64,000 nucleotides of DNA from Lachnospiraceae bacterium (GTDB lineage Bacteria > Bacillota > Clostridia > Lachnospirales > Lachnospiraceae): positions 19,210 through 83,209 of the forward strand of contig CAJTDB010000015.1 of assembly GCA_910574965.1 (NCBI GenBank), in the 5' to 3' direction. A program made the translations under genes and the position numbers. Below the pieces are notes generated by a model, which saw only the letters and a program-made list of their open reading frames with translations, ran no database searches and was not told the DNA's origin. Positions 27,187 to 35,033 of this stretch are shown piece after piece. Position 1 is the stretch's first letter; each line of letters opens with the position of its first letter.

Positions 27187-27497
27187 AGAGTTCCGCATCT
27201 GCCCTGAAAATGCCCCCTTGTCTGGAAGGCTATTCTGTCACGTTCGTGCCAGTATAGCCTTCCGGGCATTTTCCGGGCCGATGCTGTTTAGAGTTCCGCA
27301 TCTGCCCTGAAAATGCCCCCTTGTCTGGAAGATTTTCCCGTCACATTCGTGCCTGGAAAACCTTCCCGGCATTTTCCGGGCAGATGCTGTTTAGAGTTCC
27401 GCATCTGCCCTGAAAATGCCCCCCTTGTCTGGAAGGCTATTCTGTCACGTTCGTGCCAGTATAGCCTTCCGGGCATTTTCCGGGCCGATGCCGATAA
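27187..27497 (-). repeat. Tandem array E3: three 103-bp palindromic units
   Basis: Three head-to-tail units begin AGAGTTCCGCATCTG at 27187, 27290 and 27393, an exact 103-bp period. Units 1 and 3 are almost identical; unit 2 differs in the inner arms. Each unit has outer arms GCATCTGCCC/GGGC-GATGC, middle arms GAAAATGCCC/GGGCATTTTC and inner arms CTGGAAGGCTA/TAGCCTTCC around a TCACGTTCGTG loop. The array fills the gap between binding-protein and permease genes and ends 20 nt before the permease ATG. It is not a CRISPR array: units are whole palindromes with no spacers. Confidence 0.92.
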
Positions 27498-27578
27498 TAG
27501 TTCCAATTAATTTTTTATCCGGATAAGGCCGCCGCTATGAACGGTCTGTTCACATAAGCGACAGCCTTACCAACCCCT

Positions 27579-28784
27579 TTATCTGTTTGCGATAATCTCT
27601 TTTACTTCCAGAGCGATCTCGTTGGAAATCTTGTTATTTTCAATAATCTTCTCTCTGTCTGCATCTGTGTACATATCCAGCCCCCTAAAGAAGTCAAACA
27701 GATCCATCATATCCTTTTCGGTTCCGTTTAACGGACGGGATGCCTGTCCTGTGGGATCTTCAAATTCGCCGGACAGATAGTCAATGATATAGTCCAGTTT
27801 GTAGGACTCGAAATTTGATGTGATCGCCTGCGCCACATCCTCAGAACACGCCACACCCTCGATCTCGCAGGTATCGAAGAAATGCTGTGCAAACTCCTCC
27901 GGATGGTCATAGCACCATTCCACGGTATGATAATACAGCTCCCAGATCTTGCAGATCACATCTCTTTTGTTCTGAAGCGCCTCATCCGTTGCAACCATAA
28001 CAGTCGGAATGATGTCGGAGTTGATCGCCGCTCCGCCTACCTTCTTAAAACCGGCCTCTTCTGCGGAAAGAGCCACGCTGATCCATACGCCCAGACCGTC
28101 TGCCTCTCCTGCCTTAAAAGCTGCCAGTGCACTGGTCACGTCCATGTTGATAATCTCCACATCATCCAGTGTAAGACCCAGCTTCTCCATCGTAGAGCCA
28201 AGCACTTTATGCATGGTCGTTCCTACCGGCAGCACCCAGGTTGTCCCTTTCCAGTCTTCCGGATTTCCGTAAATGTCCGGATATCCATCCACATGTCCGC
28301 TGCCTGCCTGATAGATCGGAGAATCCTCTCTCACATACAGGTTCAGAATGTTATCATTGTCGCAGCTTCCGATTACGGTCACATCATAGCCAAGGATGCC
28401 GTTAAGTCCGCCCGGTCCTCCGGTAGATGCAATATCCCAACTGGAATTTGCCTCCATCATAGCCGGTCCGTTGATAAAGGACTGGTACTCGAATTTGATG
28501 TTCAGCTCATCCAGAAAACCTTCCTGCTCCATAATGTAGAACGGAACTGCATGAAGGGTTCCGGAGAAATACCCAAGGTTCACAGTTGTCGGCTCTGCCA
28601 TAGGTTCGATTCCAAAAGTCGTCCCTGCGTCGCCTGCTGCCGGTGCCCCGGCATCTGCCGCCTGCTCATTTCCCTGTTCTGTCTCTGTCTGCGGCGTATC
28701 CGCCGGAGCATCCGTTTTATTTCCGCATCCTGCGATTCCCATGATCAGACTTGCCGTCAACAATACACTGATTAGTTTTTTCAT
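27579..28784 (-). CDS. ABC transporter substrate-binding lipoprotein, SsuA/TauA/NMT1-like
   Basis: 401-residue lipoprotein. Signal peptide MKKLISVLLTASLIMGIAGC gives a lipidated Cys20, then an Ala/Thr/Glu linker and a type II periplasmic-binding fold: VNLGYFSGTLHAVPFYIMEQ, WDIASTGGPGGLNGILGYD, TWVLPVGTTMHKVLGSTMEK and FKAGEADGLGVWISVA. The two-lobe pattern and the G-x-x-G loop are those of sulfonate, taurine, nitrate and thiamine-precursor binding proteins. It follows the transketolase genes by 36 nt and is upstream of the permeases. Ligand is not deducible, but the subfamily mainly binds small anions or sulfonates. Confidence 0.9.
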   Translation of the reverse strand: MKKLISVLLTASLIMGIAGCGNKTDAPADTPQTETEQGNEQAADAGAPAAGDAGTTFGIEPMAEPTTVNLGYFSGTLHAVPFYIMEQEGFLDELNIKFEYQSFINGPAMMEANSSWDIASTGGPGGLNGILGYDVTVIGSCDNDNILNLYVREDSPIYQAGSGHVDGYPDIYGNPEDWKGTTWVLPVGTTMHKVLGSTMEKLGLTLDDVEIINMDVTSALAAFKAGEADGLGVWISVALSAEEAGFKKVGGAAINSDIIPTVMVATDEALQNKRDVICKIWELYYHTVEWCYDHPEEFAQHFFDTCEIEGVACSEDVAQAITSNFESYKLDYIIDYLSGEFEDPTGQASRPLNGTEKDMMDLFDFFRGLDMYTDADREKIIENNKISNEIALEVKEIIANR

Positions 28785-28820
28785 ACGTTATGATTCTCCC
28801 TTCTAAAAATAAATACCCTT

Positions 28821-29795
28821 TTACGTTCTTTTCCTTAACAAAGCCTTCTCTGTCTTCTGAACGATGTATTCGGCGCTAAGACCGAACCGCTCCTTCAGCC
28901 AGGATACCGGTCCAACCTCTCCGAACTCGTCCTGCACTCCCACGCGTTCTAAAGGCACCGGACAATGCTCTGCAAGAACTTCTGCCACTGCGCTTCCCAG
29001 TCCGCCGATAATATTGTGATTTTCCGCAGTAATGACAGCTCCTGTCTCTTTTGCCGCCCGGATAATTGCCTCTTGATCAATCGGCTTGATGGTGAACATA
29101 TCCAGCACACGTACCTGGATTCCTTTCGCTCTCAGCTCCTCTGCAGCTTTAAGGGCTTCGATCACTTCGCGGCCTGCTGCAATAATAGTTGCATCTTGAC
29201 CATCTCTAAGCTGTACTGCTTTTCCGATCTCAAATGCAGAGCCTTCTTCATAAATTCTCTCCACCTTTAAACGATTCATACGAATGTAGAACATTCCGTA
29301 TGTTTTTGCAGCCTGCCGCGTCAGATCCCGGACCATCGCTCCGTCTGTGGGTTCCACAATGGTCATACCCGGCACACAGCGCATGAGCGCCACATCTTCA
29401 AATGCCTGATGGGTACCTCCGTTCAGACCCGCACAGATTCCCGGATCGCTTCCGACTACTTTTATATTCAGTTTTGCATAAGCGCCGCTCATAAATACCT
29501 GATCGATGCTGCGGCGGGATGAAAAGACTGCAAAGGAATGAGGAAAAGGTACAAATCCTTCCAGGGAAAGTCCGGCTGCGACGCCCATCATGTTTGCCTC
29601 TGCAATCCCGCAGTCCAGAATATTGTCCGGATAGTCTTTCTGATAGGGCAGAAGGCCGATGGCCCTCATCAGATCCGCATCCAGCGCCACCACCGGCTCG
29701 CCTTCATCGATCATGCCGGTAATGGTTTTTGCATACACCTGGCGCATCTCCAGCTCTTCCATCCCATTTTCCTTTGCAAGAATTACATTCTCCAA
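28821..29795 (-). CDS. Transketolase, C-terminal subunit
   Basis: Pyrimidine-binding and C-terminal domains of a split transketolase, about 324 residues. EGEPVVALDADLMRAIGL, the PYR-domain glutamate in NILDCGIAEANMMGVAAGLS and FPHSFAVFSSRR, and the C-terminal AVITAENHNIIGGLGSAVAEVL are as expected. I use the TTG at 29795 (AGGAGG about 10 nt upstream); ATG 29762 with AAGGA and a GTG at 29831 that overlaps the N-subunit stop as GTGA are alternatives. With the N-subunit it makes one TPP enzyme that moves two-carbon ketol units. Split transketolases occur in dedicated catabolic pathways such as SqwGH and AptAB. Confidence 0.9.
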   Translation of the reverse strand: MENVILAKENGMEELEMRQVYAKTITGMIDEGEPVVALDADLMRAIGLLPYQKDYPDNILDCGIAEANMMGVAAGLSLEGFVPFPHSFAVFSSRRSIDQVFMSGAYAKLNIKVVGSDPGICAGLNGGTHQAFEDVALMRCVPGMTIVEPTDGAMVRDLTRQAAKTYGMFYIRMNRLKVERIYEEGSAFEIGKAVQLRDGQDATIIAAGREVIEALKAAEELRAKGIQVRVLDMFTIKPIDQEAIIRAAKETGAVITAENHNIIGGLGSAVAEVLAEHCPVPLERVGVQDEFGEVGPVSWLKERFGLSAEYIVQKTEKALLRKRT

Positions 29796-29827
29796 TTTCT
29801 GCACACCTCCTTTTGCTTCCGCCGCCG

Positions 29828-30667
29828 TCACAGCGAATCTTTATACGCGGTCAGCTCTGCAAGCGCCTGCTCTGCCTGCTCTTTTGCAACCGGTATATTA
29901 TGGTTGAAGACATCTTCTGCAAAGAAACAGCCTTTTCCTTTTTTCGTGTTCAGAATAATCATGGACGGATGCTCCCGATCTTCTTTGGCCTGATGGATGG
30001 CTTCCATGATCTGCGATACTTCATTACCGTCTGACACATCGATGACCTGCCATCCAAATTCTCTGAATTTTCCGCCAAAGTCATGGACTCCGCTTACATC
30101 CTCCACGCTTCCATCCAACTGAAGTTTATTGTTGTCAATGAAAGCGATCACATTGGTCAGCCGTTTCGCCGGTGCAAACATTGCACACTCCCACACCTGA
30201 CCCTCCTGACATTCTCCATCTCCCAGAAGGATATACACATCATTTTGCAGTTTTTTCATTCTGCACCCAAGCGCAATGCCAAGACCTGAAGAAAAACCCT
30301 GACCCAGAGATCCGGTAGTCATATCTACGCCCGGCGTCCGGTTCCTGTCTGTATGGCTGGGAAGATTGGTTCCCGGCTGATTCAGCGTAACCAGCTCTTT
30401 GGGATCAAAATATCCTTTCAGTGCCAGCGCCGCATACATGGCAGGCCCTGCGTGTCCTTTGGACATAATGAACCGGTCTCTTTGTTCCCAGTGGGGATCT
30501 TTGGGATCAACCCGCATAGCCTCTCCATACAGGCATGCCATCAGATCACAGATCGACATGACACCGCCCACATGGCCGATACCAATGGCCCGGAACTGCT
30601 TCATGCATTCGATTCGGATATCCGCAGCAAAGCGCCTGAGTTCTCTTTCTTTTTCCGCTGTTATCAT
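29828..30667 (-). CDS. Transketolase, N-terminal (TPP-binding) subunit
   Basis: 279-residue pyrophosphate-binding half of transketolase. It shows GIGHVGGVMSICDLMACLYG, RDRFIMSKGHAGPAMYAAL, TTGSLGQGFSSGLGIALG and the TPP/Mg motif GDGECQEGQVWECAMFA followed by VIAFIDNNKLQLDG. The split form is usual in Firmicutes catabolic loci. It follows the LarA-like gene by 30 nt and its TGA overlaps the next open frame, so the two halves are probably made in equal amounts. Confidence 0.94.
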   Translation of the reverse strand: MITAEKERELRRFAADIRIECMKQFRAIGIGHVGGVMSICDLMACLYGEAMRVDPKDPHWEQRDRFIMSKGHAGPAMYAALALKGYFDPKELVTLNQPGTNLPSHTDRNRTPGVDMTTGSLGQGFSSGLGIALGCRMKKLQNDVYILLGDGECQEGQVWECAMFAPAKRLTNVIAFIDNNKLQLDGSVEDVSGVHDFGGKFREFGWQVIDVSDGNEVSQIMEAIHQAKEDREHPSMIILNTKKGKGCFFAEDVFNHNIPVAKEQAEQALAELTAYKDSL

Positions 30668-30697
30668 GTTACACCCCTTTCCTGATATATTTTTATG

Positions 30698-32146
30698 CTA
30701 CACCGTGTCTTCTTTCATACACAGATGAACTGCGGCAACTTTAAAAGTTTTTGGAAGTGCAAGAATATTGGGCGACGGCCCTACGTATTTCTTCATAGCG
30801 TCTGCAAGCGCCTCTTCAAAAGTGGCTCTTGTCTTAAGCCCCATACCTCTGGCATATCCCGGTTCCTGTGCTCCTACAATATAGATAGCGGACGTATTCA
30901 TCTCCGCAATATGACCGCAGGACATCATAGAAAAGCCATGATAGGGATGGAAAGCCCCTGCATACCGATATTTCCGGATATATTCTTCGTTGGTACCGAA
31001 CAATTCTCCGTATTTGTCCATATCCGGCAGAATGTTCATATGATCGTGCTGAAACAGTTCGTACAGTTCCCGCAGATACGGCCAGCGCTCGTCATGGAAA
31101 TATCCGTTGCACAGAGAAGAACAGATGATGACACAATGATCGCTCATAATACGTTTATGACGGATGACCTGGGCACTTAGCGCCTGCATCATCTGAATAG
31201 GATTGGTTCCCATTCCATTTCCATAGTGGAAATCCTGCGGCATACCAAAGATCATCACATCATATTTTTTATCCGCCCATTTTACATAGGTACGTTCATC
31301 CGCCATCTTCCAGGAAATGGGCTGCATTTCTTTAATATATCCGCTGTGAATTTCGATCTGTCTGGAAGAAGAATCCAGTACCGCATCACAGCCGAAGAAT
31401 TTCTTACCCATGCATTTTTCCATATGCATTCCGATCTCGTTGAATTTATGCCGCATAAGAGAGTGACCGGATACGGGCGTAAAGTCCTCTCCATGCATGA
31501 CAGACGGAATGTGATGGGTTGCAATGCTGCGCCAGTGCGTAATACCAGTGGCACAGTGCTTATATCCTCCAGAATATCCGCCGTAAGGATTTCCCTGTGT
31601 ATGCCCGATTAAAATAGCAACATCGGAATCATAGACATATTGATTCATGATGACACAATCGCCCCGCTCAGTCGTCCCAAGATCCACCAGATGCTCCCAG
31701 TCCTCGGAATCATGACTGATAATCTGATTGGTATGAAAAAACTCATGGAACAAATGTTCGCCAAGAATCTGCCGCATCTCTGCTGCTGTGGTCCTTGGAT
31801 GAAGACCGTTGGAAAAGATCAAAAGAATATCTTTTTTCTCCACTCCCGCCTCATACAGTTCTTCCAGAATCACCTTAATTGCAACTTTCCTGTGAGCGGT
31901 AGGCTGACAGCCTCCTTTAACGATATCCGGTATAACGATTGTGATTTTGCTTCCTTTATGAGCCAGCTTCGTCAATGGTTCCATACCGATGGGATGCTGC
32001 ACGGAATACCGGGTTGCCTCCTCGATCTTATCCTCCGGAATAAAAGGCGGATCCAGAATGGTTTCTCCCGGAATAAATACATCGGTACTGTCCGGCAGAC
32101 AGGCAGACATGGTTCCATGACCATACTCAAACTCCAGTTTCTTCAT
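30698..32146 (-). CDS. LarA-like (DUF2088) nickel-pincer racemase/epimerase family protein
   Basis: 482-residue cytoplasmic protein. LarA landmarks are present: PDIVKGGCQPTAHRK where LarA has DxTRP (the Arg becomes Lys), the first His in SNGLHPRTTAAEM, and YGGYSGGYKHCATGITHWRS with the cofactor-binding lysine, followed by ATHHI. LarA uses a nickel-pincer nucleotide made by LarB, LarC and LarE to racemise or epimerise alpha-hydroxy acids or sugar acids; none of those maturation genes is in this window. It probably epimerises a hydroxy-acid intermediate of the operon's substrate. ATG 32146 has AGGAGG 11 nt upstream; a GTG at 32158 is a weaker choice. Confidence 0.8.
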   Translation of the reverse strand: MKKLEFEYGHGTMSACLPDSTDVFIPGETILDPPFIPEDKIEEATRYSVQHPIGMEPLTKLAHKGSKITIVIPDIVKGGCQPTAHRKVAIKVILEELYEAGVEKKDILLIFSNGLHPRTTAAEMRQILGEHLFHEFFHTNQIISHDSEDWEHLVDLGTTERGDCVIMNQYVYDSDVAILIGHTQGNPYGGYSGGYKHCATGITHWRSIATHHIPSVMHGEDFTPVSGHSLMRHKFNEIGMHMEKCMGKKFFGCDAVLDSSSRQIEIHSGYIKEMQPISWKMADERTYVKWADKKYDVMIFGMPQDFHYGNGMGTNPIQMMQALSAQVIRHKRIMSDHCVIICSSLCNGYFHDERWPYLRELYELFQHDHMNILPDMDKYGELFGTNEEYIRKYRYAGAFHPYHGFSMMSCGHIAEMNTSAIYIVGAQEPGYARGMGLKTRATFEEALADAMKKYVGPSPNILALPKTFKVAAVHLCMKEDTV

Positions 32147-32249
32147 AATAATAAGCACCTCCTATTTATAGTTGCTGTGCGACAGCATGAAAGAGCAAAA
32201 GCAGAAAATATTTTTCAAAATTACTTGACATTTCCTAGCTGGACAATAA

Positions 32250-32283
32250 TAAGTTCCGTATCAGCCTCTATGCCGATATTATT
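32250..32283 (-). repeat. Degenerate short relative of the palindromic repeat
   Basis: Between the TIM-like and LarA-like genes the plus strand reads AAGTTCCGTATCAG...ATGCCGATATT, matching the ends of the 103-bp repeat with the middle missing. Nearer the LarA-like start a small hairpin GCTGT-CGC-ACAGC is followed by AACTATAAATAGGAGG, the same junction to the ribosome site seen at E1 and E4. Relation to the family is a judgement from the termini only. Confidence 0.4.
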
Positions 32284-33213
32284 TTATTTTACATACGCTT
32301 TTATAATCTCCTTCAGACTGTTGACGTCGAAGGCAATGGGCTGTATAAATTTCGTAAGTGCCACCAGACCGCCGTCTAAAGCGGACACGGCGGCCATCTC
32401 TGCCGCATTTTCCTCTTTGAGTCCTCCGCCATATACAACCGGAAGCTCAGCGCCGAAGGCTTCCAGGCATACCTTTTTGATATAGCTGCTCACAAAAGCT
32501 ACATAGTCCCCTCCCGGCGGTGTCTTTCCGGGACCGATGGCCCAGATGGGCTCATAACCAATGGAGATCTTACGTGTTCCAAGACTGTCCCTGATTCCCT
32601 TAAGCCCTGTCAGAAGCTGATCTTTCAGCACTTTCTGCACTCTTGGTCTGTATTCCTCCGGAATATCGGACCCTTTCTGCTCGGCTGTCTCGCCGACGCA
32701 GAACAGTACATTCATCTCACGGCTCAGCGCACACTGCACTTCCTGATTCAAAATCTCTTCCACGGAATCTGCTGCTCTTTGATAGACTCCCGGATCACTG
32801 CTGACTTTCGGATCATAAGCAGCCAAGAGAGACAGTTTGTCTTTGCGCTCCTCACTGTGACCGATCATAACCCAATGCTCTCCTAATGCCCGCATAGCCG
32901 CCGCCGGACGGTCTGTCGTAAAAGCGCCGAAATTTTTCCCAGGAGCTACATCCTCCCGGTACACGCCCTGGCATCCAATCTGAAAGTTTCCGGTCTGCTC
33001 CTTCGGTATAGAATGAAGTTCTTCTAGCGCCGGAACAATCAGTGCTTCCGGAAGAAAATAAGTAACCTGCACATCCTCCATCCGGCCAAGCCCCAGCTCC
33101 GCTGTACTTCTTACAGTCTCTTTGATCCATTTCACCGGATCGTCCTCCGGACAGATTCCTCCGTATTTTTTGGGAACATCAAATCGCTTCAGGTTCACAT
33201 AGATCTCTTTCAC
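32284..33213 (-). CDS. Triosephosphate isomerase-like protein with altered phosphate site
   Basis: 309-residue TIM-barrel protein, longer than usual triosephosphate isomerase (about 250). Catalytic residues remain: the N-x-K pair in YVNLKRF, the His in VMIGHSEERK and the Glu in IGYEPIWAIGPGKTPP. The phosphate-gripping segments differ: YGGS becomes VVYGGGL and the GGASL loop reads GGLVALTKF. This points to an isomerase for a different small sugar, as with EryH, or for a sulfonated substrate. It is the first gene of the operon and starts with GTG after GGAGAAGG. A second insertion (about residues 13-45 and 105-150) accounts for the extra length. Confidence 0.82.
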   Translation of the reverse strand: MKEIYVNLKRFDVPKKYGGICPEDDPVKWIKETVRSTAELGLGRMEDVQVTYFLPEALIVPALEELHSIPKEQTGNFQIGCQGVYREDVAPGKNFGAFTTDRPAAAMRALGEHWVMIGHSEERKDKLSLLAAYDPKVSSDPGVYQRAADSVEEILNQEVQCALSREMNVLFCVGETAEQKGSDIPEEYRPRVQKVLKDQLLTGLKGIRDSLGTRKISIGYEPIWAIGPGKTPPGGDYVAFVSSYIKKVCLEAFGAELPVVYGGGLKEENAAEMAAVSALDGGLVALTKFIQPIAFDVNSLKEIIKAYVK

Positions 33214-33310
33214 TTTTCCTTCTCCGTTCTACTAAATTTTTTTCTTTTTATAAATCCGCACTTTTTGTGCATTTTATATATTTTTATTGGAACTTTTTTA
33301 ATTTAATGTA

Positions 33311-33339
33311 ATAATACTATAGTTTTTTTCTTTATTCAA
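33311..33339 (-). promoter_or_regulatory. Promoter of the catabolic operon
   Basis: On the minus strand TTGAAT (33334-33339) is followed after 17 nt by TATTAT (33311-33316), about 100 nt upstream of the TIM-like start. It is the best sigma-A-like match facing the operon in this AT-rich intergenic region. Confidence 0.5.
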
Positions 33340-33348
33340 CCTTTGTTT

Positions 33349-33364
33349 ACGCAAACGATTGTGT
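33349..33364. promoter_or_regulatory. Candidate LacI-family operator
   Basis: ACGCAAACGATTGTGT is an imperfect palindrome centred on CG (6 of 8 positions pair) and looks like a PurR/CcpA-type LacI-family site. It lies between the divergent operon and lacI-type gene, 10 nt upstream of the operon -35. The regulator could be the adjacent gene product or CcpA. Confidence 0.5.
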
Positions 33365-33427
33365 TCAATTTTACGAATAGCTTTTACTTTTCCTATTTTT
33401 TTGTTCATATTTTCCGAAAATTTCTTC

Positions 33428-33456
33428 TTGTATTTTCCGAAACAGCATTTTATAAT
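33428..33456 (+). promoter_or_regulatory. Promoter of the LacI-family regulator gene
   Basis: TTGTAT (33428-33433), 17 nt, then perfect TATAAT (33451-33456), 46 nt upstream of the regulator start. Two copies of TATTTTCCGAAA (33408 and 33431) overlap the region and could be a binding site. Confidence 0.55.
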
Positions 33457-33501
33457 GAGAACTAGCCAAAGGATGGCTTACTTTATGCAAGGAGAACACT
33501 T

Positions 33502-34506
33502 ATGACAATCAAAGATGTAGCAAAGCTGGCAGGCGTTTCCGTCTCCACGGTATCCAGAGTTGTAAACAAAGGAGACGACAAATCCGCCAGTCCAGAGACC
33601 AGGAGACGGATATGGGATGCGGTCAGTACCCTTGGATACACACCCAATCTTCATGCACGGCAGTTAAAATCCAGCCAGGAAACCTTGCCCAAAACCACAA
33701 AAGAAATCGCCTGCGTCTACGGACGGACCGGGGATTCTTTTGTCAATCCCTTTTTCAGCGCTCTTATGCATGCTGTGGAAAAAGCCGCCTACGAAAAAGG
33801 ATATTTTCTGCGCTTCAGTTCTTCCACTGCCCCGGCAGACTACGGAAACAAGCAAACCTCTGCCAATTCCGTTATCATCCTCGGCAAAACCGACACCCGG
33901 ACCCTGAACAGCCTCAAATCCAGCTATCGCCACATTCTCTATACCGGTCTTCAGGATCTTCCTCTGGAGATCGATCAGGTAATCAGCAGCGGTTATCAGG
34001 CGGCTGAAAAGGCAGTCCAGTATCTTCTGGATCTGGGACATACCAAAATATGCTATATCGGAGAGACTACTAACGAGCAGCGTTTCCTCGCCTACCAGGA
34101 CACTATGGCAAAGGCGGGACTGAACATATCCGAGCAGGATACGGCTTCCACTGATTTTTCACCTGGCAAAGGATACGAAGCCGTCAACCAGCTTTTTGAA
34201 CAGCACACGGACTTTACCGCAATCTTTTGTTCCAATGACGCTCTCGCCATAGGTGCTTTAAAAGCACTGAAAGATCGGAGGCTGAAAGTTCCGGATGATA
34301 TTTCCCTCATCAGCATTGATGATATCGAAACTGTCAGTTACCTTTCTCCCATGCTGACGACTGTTCGGATTCCGATTGAGGAGATGGGCGCTATGGCCGT
34401 AAATATTCTTATTGACCGAATTGAAGGCAGACACCAGAGTCCTGTAAAGGTAAATCTTCCCAATACCGTTATCCGCCGGGATTCCTGCGGAAAATGCAAA
34501 ATCTAA
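33502..34506 (+). CDS. LacI/GalR-family transcriptional regulator
   Basis: 334-residue regulator. The N-terminal helix-turn-helix and hinge are MTIKDVAKLAGVSVSTVSRV and TLGYTPNLHARQL. The effector-binding periplasmic-binding-like core follows (HTKICYIGETTNEQRFLAYQ, AIFCSNDALAIGALKAL, ISLISIDDIETVSYLSP and the C-terminal RIEGRHQSPVKVNLPNTVIRRDS). AAGGAGA precedes the ATG. It is divergently transcribed from the catabolic operon across 288 nt that hold both promoters and a LacI-type operator, so local control by a pathway sugar is the natural reading. It ends in a bidirectional terminator. Confidence 0.93.
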   Translation: MTIKDVAKLAGVSVSTVSRVVNKGDDKSASPETRRRIWDAVSTLGYTPNLHARQLKSSQETLPKTTKEIACVYGRTGDSFVNPFFSALMHAVEKAAYEKGYFLRFSSSTAPADYGNKQTSANSVIILGKTDTRTLNSLKSSYRHILYTGLQDLPLEIDQVISSGYQAAEKAVQYLLDLGHTKICYIGETTNEQRFLAYQDTMAKAGLNISEQDTASTDFSPGKGYEAVNQLFEQHTDFTAIFCSNDALAIGALKALKDRRLKVPDDISLISIDDIETVSYLSPMLTTVRIPIEEMGAMAVNILIDRIEGRHQSPVKVNLPNTVIRRDSCGKCKI

Positions 34507-34531
34507 ATGTACAGCCGTCACTTAAAACGAA

Positions 34532-34576
34532 AAAAAGTGCGCAGACTTGAAAAACTCTCAAGTCTGCGCACTTTTT
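34532..34576. terminator. Bidirectional terminator
   Basis: Arms AAAAAGTGCGCAGACTTGA and TCAAGTCTGCGCACTTTTT pair perfectly over 19 positions around a short loop. Located between the converging regulator gene (+) and the small unknown gene (-), it can serve both. Confidence 0.9.
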
Positions 34577-34594
34577 ATTTTCACTTCTGCTTCT

Positions 34595-35020
34595 CTACCA
34601 GAGCCTTCCGGCCAGAAAAGTCAAACGAATCAGGGTAAAACGGTCCCCCTCTTCCAGACAGACCGGCGTATCCAGCCCGGCCAGTTCCCGGTCCCCCCGG
34701 AATACCCGAACCAATCCGTCTTCATAACACTGCAGCGCATTTTCCACAGCTTTTGCAGGGTCCGCCTTCTGTTCCGAATAAATTCGCCCAAATCCAACCT
34801 TCCCTGCTGCTGCCTGCTCCTCCACATCCTCTTTGGTAAGAAACGGTATTACCTGAACATCAGTTCCCTTCTGTTCATAGCGTTTCACTTCCAATTCCAC
34901 CAGAGCCGTCAAAAAATCCCGAAGCGTTTTGACTTCATCCGGCAGTTCATAAGGCACATCGTTCAGCACCGGTCTTCGCTTTCCTGCCGCTTTCATCTGT
35001 ATATAAATCTGCATGGTCAT
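34595..35020 (-). CDS. Conserved-looking hypothetical protein
   Basis: 141-residue soluble protein that I do not recognise. It has two blocks: an N-terminal part with LNDVPYELPDEVKTLRDFLT, a helix ALVELEVKRYEQ, then a central GKVGFGRIYSE segment and a C-terminal beta-rich part with VRVFRGDRELAGLD and GDRFTLIRLTFLAGRLW. No signal peptide, membrane segment or cysteine-rich motif except single Cys residues. AAGGAGA precedes the ATG. It begins 13 nt after the AEC permease gene and is the last gene of that three-gene unit. Confidence 0.7.
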   Translation of the reverse strand: MTMQIYIQMKAAGKRRPVLNDVPYELPDEVKTLRDFLTALVELEVKRYEQKGTDVQVIPFLTKEDVEEQAAAGKVGFGRIYSEQKADPAKAVENALQCYEDGLVRVFRGDRELAGLDTPVCLEEGDRFTLIRLTFLAGRLW

Positions 35021-35033
35021 TTCTCCTTTTTCC

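Noticed and set aside
27187..27497. CRISPR-like array because of regular 103-bp spacing
   Set aside because: The whole 103-bp unit repeats and is palindromic. There are no variable spacers and no cas genes.
27288..27506. 72-residue minus-strand open frame
   Set aside because: It lies wholly inside the palindromic array and reads the repeat DNA. Similar frames arise at each copy; no ribosome site.
20165..28784. Plain nitrate or taurine uptake locus
   Set aside because: No nitrate reductase or taurine dioxygenase is nearby, and the sugar-active enzymes in the same operon make simple nitrogen or sulfur scavenging unlikely, though the transporter family alone cannot exclude it.
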